14,004 nt of DNA from Lactobacillaceae bacterium (GTDB lineage: Bacteria > Bacillota > Bacilli > Lactobacillales > Lactobacillaceae): assembly GCA_031261865.1 (NCBI GenBank), contig JAISIV010000041.1, positions 1 to 14,004 of the forward strand, written 5' to 3'. Positions 8,341 through 14,004 of the stretch are shown piece by piece. Numbering within the stretch: position 1 is the stretch's first letter; every line of letters starts with the position of its first letter. The position numbers and the translations under genes were made by a program. The notes beneath the pieces are model-generated. The model saw only the letters and a program-made list of their open reading frames with translations. It ran no database searches and was not told where the DNA came from.

Positions 8341-9713
8341 TACATTACCTCCCTTTCAAAGTTTTCTAATTTAAATCTCAGAGCGTTTTTATATGTCGAA
8401 TTCCTAACCACGGATTCAAATGTGATGTTGTCGGATAATTCTTGGGCCATTGAAGCCAATTTTTCTAAATTATCAAATAATTCAGAAGCATAATCGGCAT
8501 CCCCCGCAAAATTAGCCGCAAATACTGGTAACAAGCGGCTAATAGCTTCGAACTTCATGTATTGAGATGCGGTTATTTCTTCTAGATCGACGAACCCAAT
8601 CACGTTTTCGAAGTACCTGTTCATCGAATTTAAATTAGGGGCACCGATGAAATTGATCTTAGAGTTTTGGATTTTTGAGCGGACATCACTTTGGAACGGA
8701 CCAACGCCTACAACTAGAACTTCATCAACGGATTCAATTTCTGCAAGTGGACTAATGAACGTTTCTAATCCCTCACGATTAAAATCAGAAAAGACGGTAA
8801 TTTTTCTAACACCAGGAGCTCGGTAGTAAACCTTAGTACTTTCATAGGTTGTGGCAAATGGTAACAATTTCAATTTGCCGTTTTCAAGACGGGCCGACAA
8901 TTTTTGATACGCAACTGGATTTGGTACAAAGACGCGTTGAGCATTCTTATTGATGAAATCAATGACAGTCTGATCAAGTGGTTGCAGTGGTTCGTTTAAA
9001 AATAGCGTAAGACTATTTGGCCGTAGATCGATATTTTGGAAATAATCAAAAAGTTCTAAATCGTCAACAAAATAAATATCTTGGTTTAAATAGTCAGGAT
9101 AAACTTGGAAAAATAATTCAACCAAGCCTTTGATACCTTGAACTTGGGTTTGTTGATCTTGGCCATATCGGATATCAGAATACATTTGTCCATCACGATC
9201 GCTGAAAGACAAAACAAGCTTGCCGCTTTCTTCGTCAAACATTTCATAGGTTTTATAACCTTGTTCTTTATGTTCGGTAATAACTATTGGTTGTCCACCA
9301 TTCCATTGATAATTGATGTCTAAACCAAAATCTTGGTAACTAATTCCATCGATTTGGCGGCGACCCTGGTCATATTTAACAATCTTATTGCGGTTTTGAT
9401 TACTAAACCATTGATTTCCGATTAGTTTAATAAAAAACTCTTTGGGCTCTTCAACTTTCAATAAAGAATAAACATCCCGGTCCTCAAAAGGTAGAGGACG
9501 AACATTAACATGATGAGTTAAGTGGTCAAAAATCGTTGTATATTTAGTGGGATTTAAGTCCATTAATTGCATTTCTGGAGACAAACGGTAACTAAAATCA
9601 GTCGTAATGATTTCATAATCAGTATTGGTTTGCTCGAAAGTTTTAACAAGCGCTAAAAGTGGAGATTGAGGTTTAATTTCTCGCGATTTTGTGAAGATGA
9701 TTTTTTTAGCCAT
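8340..9713 (-). CDS. asp1: Accessory Sec system protein Asp1, possibly 5'-truncated
   Basis: Asp1 is the GT-B-fold scaffold of the Asp complex. The assignment rests on order (asp1-asp2-asp3), the TAATG overlap with asp2, and family-like content. A region resembling TDYEIITTDFSYRLSP (about 31-46) corresponds to the strand after the usual N-terminal motif. A C-terminal Rossmann-like half follows (about 310-457: ITVFSDFNREG, EVLVVGVGPF, INFIGAPN). The 457 residues compare with about 510-530 in streptococci as I recall. The typical opening with aromatic residues (IPSWY-like, then FDDTINQ-like) is absent, replaced by MAKKIIFTKSREIKPQSP. No ribosome binding site precedes the ATG, and an in-frame TAA lies three codons upstream. 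Either this lineage has a short Asp1 or the 5' end was lost next to the degraded stretch and IS upstream. Whether the product is functional is uncertain. Confidence 0.82.
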   Translation of the reverse strand: MAKKIIFTKSREIKPQSPLLALVKTFEQTNTDYEIITTDFSYRLSPEMQLMDLNPTKYTTIFDHLTHHVNVRPLPFEDRDVYSLLKVEEPKEFFIKLIGNQWFSNQNRNKIVKYDQGRRQIDGISYQDFGLDINYQWNGGQPIVITEHKEQGYKTYEMFDEESGKLVLSFSDRDGQMYSDIRYGQDQQTQVQGIKGLVELFFQVYPDYLNQDIYFVDDLELFDYFQNIDLRPNSLTLFLNEPLQPLDQTVIDFINKNAQRVFVPNPVAYQKLSARLENGKLKLLPFATTYESTKVYYRAPGVRKITVFSDFNREGLETFISPLAEIESVDEVLVVGVGPFQSDVRSKIQNSKINFIGAPNLNSMNRYFENVIGFVDLEEITASQYMKFEAISRLLPVFAANFAGDADYASELFDNLEKLASMAQELSDNITFESVVRNSTYKNALRFKLENFEREVM

Positions 9714-10043
9714 TTGAAATTATTTTATCAACAAAGACTATTGTAAATTTGTGTTTTAGATGAAACTTAAGAACGGTCACTCTGGTCGTCAAACTGGGAT
9801 ATAAATTCTTGAATATTTCCAGCCGTATTAAACACCATGAGATTTCGATTAATGTCAATATCGTCCCATTCCCGCTTGAATTCAATATCCTTATGCTATC
9901 CACTAATGAATTCGGTTCGCTAGAAAAACATTTTATAAATCCAGAGGCTTTGCTAGTGCGCGAATAAAGTTGCTGAATTTAAAATAATTATTCATTATGA
10001 TTTCAGCTGTAAATTCGTCACAAACAAAAAACCACTCCAAAGT
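9714..10043 (-). pseudogene. Degraded coding-like remnant between asp1 and the IS element
   Basis: These 330 bases hold no intact gene. On the minus strand they read like protein in pieces across all three frames. One stretch is open from the IS edge to a TAA at 9933-9935 (residues such as FTAEIIMNNYFKFSNFIRAL). A short piece around 9900-9945 reads FIKCFSSEPNSLVDS. A 42-residue piece at 9767-9895 (context KREWDDIDINRNLMVFNTAG) ends in TAA. Their amino-acid make-up is plausible for real protein, and single-base shifts would join them. I cannot identify the parent gene. SecY2, the usual asp1 neighbour, should be strongly hydrophobic, and these pieces are not. An alternative 65-residue reading (9706-9903) looks less protein-like. 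I found no convincing promoter for the asp genes here. Confidence 0.35.
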
Positions 10044-10071
10044 TGAACTGACCCCCAAAACTTGGAGAACT
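10044..10071. repeat. Left terminal inverted repeat of the IS element
   Basis: The 28 bases beginning TGAACTGACCCCC match the reverse complement of the right end at 24 of 28 positions. The outermost TGAAC, the GACCCC block and the inner CTTGGAGAACT are identical. The TG tip is the IS3-family norm. Confidence 0.92.
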
Positions 10072-10124
10072 TGATTTGATTATAAATTAGATTGATTCTG
10101 CTATTAGTAATTAGCTGGATTGAA

Positions 10125-11015
10125 TCAGTTGTTGATTGGTTCTTTGCTTGAATTATCTGTTCCACTAAGACTTGAATATCTTTCTCTGTATTCTACTGGA
10201 GTTAGATATCCAAGTCTTTTTTGAATTCTTTGATAATTGTAGTGATAGATAAATCGTTCTATATCGTTACGTAATTCATCAATATCCTTGTATTTACGAT
10301 GATGAGAAGTGTGTACTTTAATAATGTGAAATTCACTTTCTTGAAGACCATTATCTTCAGGACTAGATTTTCTAGACATTGATTGAATTACTGAAGCTTG
10401 ATTAAGCAGGTATTGATAGTTAGGTAATTGGTAATGGAATCCTTGATCTGAATGGATAATGGCGTTTACTTGTAATTTAGGTAATACATTCTTTAAAGCA
10501 ATATTCACAAATTCAGCAGTAGGGTGAATATCTATGTTGTAACTAAGGATTTCGTTATTGAATAGATCTATAAATGTCGTTAGATATAACTTCTTGTTCT
10601 TTACTCTGAATTCAGTAACATCAGTTACTATTTTGATTCCCGGTTCACTGGCTTTCTCTCCACGTTTGATGATTCTATCGGCAGTTTTACCAACGTTACC
10701 CTTGTAGGAGTTGTATTTAGAGTTATACCGGTTATAAGCAGTTGAAAGTAAGTCATAATCACGTTCTACATCTAATACGGTCTTGTGGTTATGAATATAC
10801 CCACGTCTTGCCATTTCTTTTGCGAGCATCTTAGCTCCGTAACTGAATTTAAATTCTTCTGATCTAATTTGAAGAATTAAATCTAATATTTCTTTATGTT
10901 CTTGATGCTTCTTAGATTCGAAACTTGATTTAACTGAATAGTAGTAATTACTAGATGAGAAATTAGTAGCGATAAATACTTTGTTTTTAGAAGTATCTAA
11001 CGTTTCTACAGTCAC
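10125..11015 (-). CDS. IS150-like transposase OrfB (DDE catalytic domain)
   Basis: This is the catalytic half of the IS transposase, which cuts and joins the element's DNA ends. The 296-residue reading begins at a GTG (11015), but the natural product is probably an OrfA-OrfB fusion of about 483 residues made by -1 frameshifting, since this frame stays open upstream through the end of orfA. The integrase core is intact: Asp132 in TDVTEF, Asp190 in HSDQG and Glu226 in NGLQES, with exactly 35 residues between the last two (the D-35-E spacing) and Lys233 seven residues after the Glu. The upstream helical segment (35-90) and the C-terminal YHYNYQRIQKRLGYLTPVEY are also typical of the group. No internal stop or frameshift is seen. 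Confidence 0.94.
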   Translation of the reverse strand: MTVETLDTSKNKVFIATNFSSSNYYYSVKSSFESKKHQEHKEILDLILQIRSEEFKFSYGAKMLAKEMARRGYIHNHKTVLDVERDYDLLSTAYNRYNSKYNSYKGNVGKTADRIIKRGEKASEPGIKIVTDVTEFRVKNKKLYLTTFIDLFNNEILSYNIDIHPTAEFVNIALKNVLPKLQVNAIIHSDQGFHYQLPNYQYLLNQASVIQSMSRKSSPEDNGLQESEFHIIKVHTSHHRKYKDIDELRNDIERFIYHYNYQRIQKRLGYLTPVEYRERYSSLSGTDNSSKEPINN

Positions 11016-11026
11016 ATTAACAGCTT

Positions 11027-11084
11027 GGGCTTTAATGACGTTACTTACTGGTTTTTGTTCAATAAAGCCCTTAACGCTTTTAAA
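11027..11084 (-). promoter_or_regulatory. Programmed -1 ribosomal frameshift signal joining orfA and orfB
   Basis: In the orfA frame the minus strand reads T TTA AAA (11084-11078), a canonical slippery heptamer. After a 7-base spacer (GCGTTAA), a perfect 8-bp stem forms between GGGCTTTA (11070-11063) and TAAAGCCC (11034-11027), with a 28-base loop containing the orfA stop. Slipping back one base leads into the open orfB frame (K then SVKGFIEQ). This would give OrfAB of 166 + 317 residues. Confidence 0.85.
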
Positions 11085-11575
11085 TATGCGACCTGAATTT
11101 CTAGTTCTTCTATCCGATTATCTTTGTCAGTTTCTGACATAGATTTGAGATCAGACTTAGGTAAGTCTTTTACATCCATATCGTAAATATCTAGTTTTTT
11201 ACTAGAAGCAAGTTTATTTGATTGACTACTAGTCTTACGACCTTTTTTCTTTGGCATAAGTCCATTATCGCCAAAAGTTCTGTAATCTCTTGTCCATCGC
11301 CTGACATTTGATTCCGGGTAAACTTTAAAGCTTTTGGCAGCATCGCTGTAACTCCCGTTGCCATTCAGATACCAGAGAACTACTTGTTTTTTGAATTCTG
11401 GAGAGTATTTATTATTCTGACTGGTAGTTATGTCACCAGTATTTAGATATTGTCGTATCCACTCTCTAATAGTGGCCGGAGTAGTGCCTACTTCATGTGC
11501 TAGTTTAGGTGAACCTTCGCCACTTAGATATCGCTGAACTATTTTTAGTTTTAATTCCTTCGAATATTTAGTCAT
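11045..11575 (-). CDS. IS150-like OrfA, DNA-binding and multimerisation protein
   Basis: OrfA supplies the DNA-binding part of the IS transposase and, when made alone, usually modulates transposition. The 176-residue protein has two successive helix-turn-helix units: about residues 1-45 (YSKELKLKIVQRYLSGEGS...TIREWIRQY) and about 55-97 (YSPEFKKQVVLWYLNGNGS...NVRRWTRDY). A basic GLMPKKKGRK linker follows, then a charged helix at about 143-170 (IEELEIQVAYLKALRALL), probably a leucine-zipper-like coil. The start ATG at 11575 lies 26 bases inside the right inverted repeat, with only a weak GGGG upstream. The slippery site falls ten codons before the stop. Confidence 0.93.
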   Translation of the reverse strand: MTKYSKELKLKIVQRYLSGEGSPKLAHEVGTTPATIREWIRQYLNTGDITTSQNNKYSPEFKKQVVLWYLNGNGSYSDAAKSFKVYPESNVRRWTRDYRTFGDNGLMPKKKGRKTSSQSNKLASSKKLDIYDMDVKDLPKSDLKSMSETDKDNRIEELEIQVAYLKALRALLNKNQ

Positions 11576-11600
11576 ACAAAAAGACCCCTAACTTGGATTT

Positions 11601-11628
11601 AGTTCTCCAAGATTATGGGGTCGGTTCA
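11601..11628. repeat. Right terminal inverted repeat of the IS element
   Basis: The 28 bases ending in GGTCGGTTCA mirror the left end with four mismatches (positions 6, 13, 14 and 17 from the tip). The right end lies only 63 bases downstream of the secreted protein's stop codon. The 63 bases between contain no clear terminator hairpin. Confidence 0.92.
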
Positions 11629-11691
11629 CTGGGGATGATCGTAAATTAGTCTTCGACTTTTCGATATTTTAAAAATTTGAGCTTAGTTCTT

Positions 11692-13539
11692 TTAGCGCCA
11701 TCCATCCCAGTTATATTCCAATCCAGACTGTCCTTCGCGGGTTCCTCTGAACACTTCATGCCAACCACCACTTCCGTCGGACATGATTTCGCCGTCATCG
11801 AAAACAGCTACTTGACGTTGATCGACATACATATTGTTTGGGCCGTGAGGATTTTGCCATTGAAATGCTACACGATACTTATGCCCTTGCATTTGCTTTC
11901 TCAGGATTGCTGCTTCTTCGATTCGTCCTTGACTCACAAATAAATCATATAGGCTTTGACGAGGATCGCTAGTTGATACAGTTTGGCCAGATGATTGAGT
12001 AGGTATTTGCGCATTTTGAGTAACAGCCTGCCTATCAGAACCAGCATATGTATAACTAGTAGATCCTCCATCAGTAGTTTCAGATTTTGCGGCTTTAGCT
12101 TGAGAAGCTTCAATAGCAGCTTGTTCAGCTGCAATTCTATCAGCCTCTGCTTTTTTAGCATTAGCGACGTCTAAGTTAGCTTGAGCTTTATTGATAGATA
12201 ATTGAGCATTCAAGAAATCTTTTTGAGCTGAATCAGTAGTAAATGATACTAATTTGTCGGATTTGAATAACTTGTTCAAAGCTTTAATAGAAGCATCATA
12301 CTTTTCACCATTAGCTAGGATTTGGGCATTGTCGTATGCAGTTTGTTTAGTAGCCACGTCTGCTTTAGCTGACTTCAATTGGTCTTGAGTAGAATTTTCA
12401 TCGGCTTTAACTTTCTTATAGTTAGCTTGCGAATCCTTAAGAGCTTTTTTAGTATCAGTAACGGCTTGAGCATTGTTCTTCTTATCTTGGGCAACACCAG
12501 CATCATAAGCCTTTTTAGCAGTAGCTAGTTCGGTCTTATAAGTCTTGTCAGCCAAATCAATAGAATTAGTTTTAGCTAGTTTTAATAGATAAGTATCCAA
12601 AGTCTTATTCTTTTGAGCGGATTTTGCAGATTTCAACCAAGCTTGAGATTGCTTAAGAACCTTGTCAGCAGCCTTGTATTCGGCAGTAGTCTTATCGACC
12701 TTGGTCTTAGACGAGCTTAGTTTCTTAACTTGAGCTTTGGCATCTTTAATTTGCTTTTGAGTAGAATTACCATCTGCTTGTACTTTAGCTAGATTAGCTT
12801 TTGCATCAGCTAATTTTTTAGAACCTGCAGTTTTAAGATTTGCTTTCGCATCCTTTACAGCTTTAGTAGCATCTTTAACATTTTGCTTGTTAGTAGCTAC
12901 AAGAGCTTTCTTATCTTTAGCTAATTGAGCTTTCGCTGTTTTCTTAGCTTCAGCTAGTGTCTTCTTAGCGGCCTTTACATCAGATTGCTTAGAGTTCTCA
13001 TCAGACTTCACTTTCTTGTAAGCGGATTCAACCTCTTTAATTGTCTTATCGTACTTAGCCTGTGGGTCTTGAGATTGTACTGCGGTAGTATAAGCAGATT
13101 TTGCACCATTAACAGCTACATCGTGTTTAGTTTTAGCTGTTTCTTTAACCGCAGAATAAGTAGCTTGATAAGTAGTAGGCTTATACATTTCAATAAGTAA
13201 TGACTTATCTGAATCAGATAGTCCACTTAACTTACCGTTAGTATAATAAGCTTCCATTGCTTTCATATACTCATTAGCTGCATCTAAACTAGCTTGAGCT
13301 TTGGTAATACCGTAGTTGTCATCGGTATTTGCAGAATCAGCAGTTTTCTTTAGCTCATTATAGTGAGCAAAAGATTCTAACTTAACTTTGTCCAAGGCTT
13401 TTTGAAGCTTTTTGATAGTTTTAGAGTCTTTAGATTTAGTGTTTGTAGTTTGAGCTACTTGAGCTGATGCTTCTAGTATTGGAGTAACTACTGATATAGA
13501 AGCTACCACTAGGCTTGTATAAATAATTGGTTTTTTCAT
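11692..13539 (-). CDS. Secreted Lys/Ala-rich coiled-coil repeat protein with unknown C-terminal domain
   Basis: I cannot assign a named family to this 615-residue protein. A classical signal peptide is visible: MKK, a hydrophobic core to about residue 21, then EASA-Q, with likely cleavage after Ala26. Residues of about 35-480 are almost wholly helical and rich in Lys, Ala, Asp and Gln, without cysteine, as in surface coiled-coil proteins. A unit around KVKADENSTQ recurs three times (about 173-200, 249-275, 373-400). A Ser/Thr/Gln-rich linker (485-525) leads to a short helical piece and a compact aromatic, Gly-rich C-terminal domain (about 554-615, ending NWDGWR). There is no LPXTG motif, LysM, SLH or KxYKxGKxW signal, so it probably uses the general Sec route and is released or held non-covalently. 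A cell-wall or adhesion role is a guess. It is not a serine-rich-repeat protein, so it is not an obvious Asp substrate. Confidence 0.85.
   Translation of the reverse strand: MKKPIIYTSLVVASISVVTPILEASAQVAQTTNTKSKDSKTIKKLQKALDKVKLESFAHYNELKKTADSANTDDNYGITKAQASLDAANEYMKAMEAYYTNGKLSGLSDSDKSLLIEMYKPTTYQATYSAVKETAKTKHDVAVNGAKSAYTTAVQSQDPQAKYDKTIKEVESAYKKVKSDENSKQSDVKAAKKTLAEAKKTAKAQLAKDKKALVATNKQNVKDATKAVKDAKANLKTAGSKKLADAKANLAKVQADGNSTQKQIKDAKAQVKKLSSSKTKVDKTTAEYKAADKVLKQSQAWLKSAKSAQKNKTLDTYLLKLAKTNSIDLADKTYKTELATAKKAYDAGVAQDKKNNAQAVTDTKKALKDSQANYKKVKADENSTQDQLKSAKADVATKQTAYDNAQILANGEKYDASIKALNKLFKSDKLVSFTTDSAQKDFLNAQLSINKAQANLDVANAKKAEADRIAAEQAAIEASQAKAAKSETTDGGSTSYTYAGSDRQAVTQNAQIPTQSSGQTVSTSDPRQSLYDLFVSQGRIEEAAILRKQMQGHKYRVAFQWQNPHGPNNMYVDQRQVAVFDDGEIMSDGSGGWHEVFRGTREGQSGLEYNWDGWR
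12340..13023 (-). repeat. Three diverged copies of a KVKADENSTQ-type unit inside the secreted protein
   Basis: The copies lie at 12940-13023 (KVKSDENSKQSDVKAAKK), 12715-12795 (KVQADGNSTQKQIKDAKA) and 12340-12423 (KVKADENSTQDQLKSAKA). Each is about 27 residues, and they are unevenly spaced (about 76 and 124 residues apart). They break the heptad-rich helix with a D/G-N-S turn, suggesting helical hairpins joined by similar turns. The first and third are the most alike. Confidence 0.75.
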
Positions 13540-13558
13540 TAAATATAGACTCTCATTC

Positions 13559-13642
13559 TTAGTTCTTATAAGTTAGTGCTTGAAACAGTTCATCTTTGCT
13601 TTCTGGAATAATTCGTAATCTAGGATTAAAATGCCTTATTTC
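13559..13642 (-). other. Coding-like tail in a shifted frame after the partial gene
   Basis: On the minus strand a short frame overlapping the end of the preceding gene reads IRHFNPRLRIIPESKDELF and continues QALTYKN to a TAA at 13559-13561. It has no start codon of its own. A one-base shift near 13640 would append these residues to the upstream protein, so this may be its displaced C-terminus. Twenty-seven codons is too short to exclude chance. Confidence 0.25.
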
Positions 13643-14004
13643 TCATCTGAATTTACCCCAAATTGGCTTACTTTATGTTTGTAATAATCCATTTTTGCAT
13701 CAATTATTGAAAAGTTTATTTTTTGGTCCACCCTCAACTCGTCATTGTTTCCGATATAAATTTTTTCATCCCCTAAATAAACAAATTTTGTTCCAAAATC
13801 GTTCGCTTTCACAATTCCCGAATAAATTAGTGAGTCATCCTTTCGTTCCTTGTGCATGTACTCACCATTGGCTTTAACTGTTTGAAATAAAACATCTTCG
13901 GGCGTTTCAAAATTATTTGTACTAGATGTTTCTTGTATAAAATCTGTAAAATCGTAATTAAAGACCTTTCCAGATTTCAAAATCGGCAAATTGTTAAATT
14001 CTAA
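13636..14004 (-). CDS. Hypothetical protein, partial (N-terminus off the right edge)
   Basis: The frame is open from the window edge to a TAA at 13636-13638, giving at least 122 residues. A TTG at 13989 could start translation, but I see no reason to prefer it, so the gene is best read as entering from outside. The visible part mixes charged and aromatic residues and looks beta-rich in the middle (SLIYSGIVKANDFGTKFVYLG). It has no signal peptide, membrane helix or cysteine. The end is DYYKHKVSQFGVNSDEK. I recognise no family. It ends 97 bases before the secreted protein's start on the same strand and could share its transcript. Directly after the stop another frame reads protein-like, so the present stop may result from a frameshift. 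Confidence 0.6.
   Translation of the reverse strand, partial: LEFNNLPILKSGKVFNYDFTDFIQETSSTNNFETPEDVLFQTVKANGEYMHKERKDDSLIYSGIVKANDFGTKFVYLGDEKIYIGNNDELRVDQKINFSIIDAKMDYYKHKVSQFGVNSDEK

Larger units (their letters stand above)
10044..11628 (-). mobile_element. IS3-family insertion sequence, IS150-like group, 1585 bp
   Basis: The element is bounded by 28-bp imperfect inverted repeats starting TGAAC, and encodes OrfA and OrfB in the -1 relationship typical of the IS3 family, with an intact DDE triad and frameshift signal. It looks complete and potentially active. The flanks are AGT on the left (10041-10043) and CTG on the right (11629-11631), so the expected 3-4 bp target duplication is not seen. 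That points to recombination or a deletion at one end rather than a clean recent insertion. It lies in the same orientation as all neighbouring genes. Confidence 0.93.

Noticed and set aside
9706..9903. A 65-residue open frame on the minus strand overlapping the asp1 start
   Set aside because: It has an odd composition, no ribosome binding site and overlaps asp1 by eight bases; the neighbouring frame is more protein-like, so I treat the region as degraded DNA.
9714..10043. SecY2 C-terminal remnant
   Set aside because: The readable pieces are charged and polar rather than a run of membrane helices, so the usual asp1 neighbour does not fit.
10041..11631. Target-site duplication around the IS
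   Set aside because: I compared 3- and 4-base flanks (AGT/CTG, AAGT/CTGG) and shifted boundaries by one base; none match.
12340..13023. CRISPR-like or tandem DNA repeats
   Set aside because: The repeats are diverged at the DNA level, unevenly spaced and in frame within a coiled-coil protein, so they are protein repeats.
11692..13539. The coiled-coil protein as the serine-rich-repeat substrate of the Asp system
   Set aside because: It is Lys/Ala-rich rather than Ser-rich, has an ordinary short signal peptide and no LPXTG motif.

Overview
The window looks like a low-GC Firmicute chromosome, most likely a member of the Lactobacillaceae. The grounds are the AT-rich DNA, strong AGGAGG-type ribosome binding sites, a BmrC/BmrD-type ABC exporter pair, a KimA potassium importer, and accessory Sec proteins Asp1-Asp3, which are restricted to Gram-positive adhesin exporters. 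Every gene I can support lies on the minus strand, so the biological reading order runs from position 14004 down to 1. The genus is inference.

Right to left: a partial unknown gene enters from the right edge (13636-14004). Next is a Lys/Ala-rich secreted coiled-coil protein with a signal peptide and an unfamiliar C-terminal domain (11692-13539). An IS3-family (IS150-like) element follows (10044-11628). It has 28-bp imperfect terminal inverted repeats, two overlapping-phase ORFs and a clear programmed -1 frameshift signal, but no visible target-site duplication. Between it and asp1 lies about 330 bp of degraded, coding-like DNA (9714-10043).

The core of the window is one tightly packed gene string from 9713 to 3224: asp1, asp2, asp3, a small basic membrane protein, a membrane-anchored cyclophilin and kimA. 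Stops and starts overlap or lie within about 20 bases. Asp1-3 normally work with SecA2 and SecY2 to glycosylate, acetylate and export serine-rich-repeat adhesins. Here neither SecA2 nor SecY2 is visible. The positions they usually occupy hold decayed DNA plus an IS upstream of asp1, and a membrane-protein/foldase pair downstream of asp3. Asp1 also has a short, atypical N-terminus and no ribosome binding site.

After a short intergenic region with a promoter-like sequence and a terminator-like hairpin (3116-3223), a heterodimeric ABC exporter operon runs to the left edge. Its first subunit has a degenerate ATP site; the second is cut by the window end.

The most interesting points are the rearranged accessory Sec operon, with its adjoining extracytoplasmic cyclophilin and partner small membrane protein sharing a transmembrane motif, and the evidence that an IS-associated rearrangement removed the 5' part of the locus.
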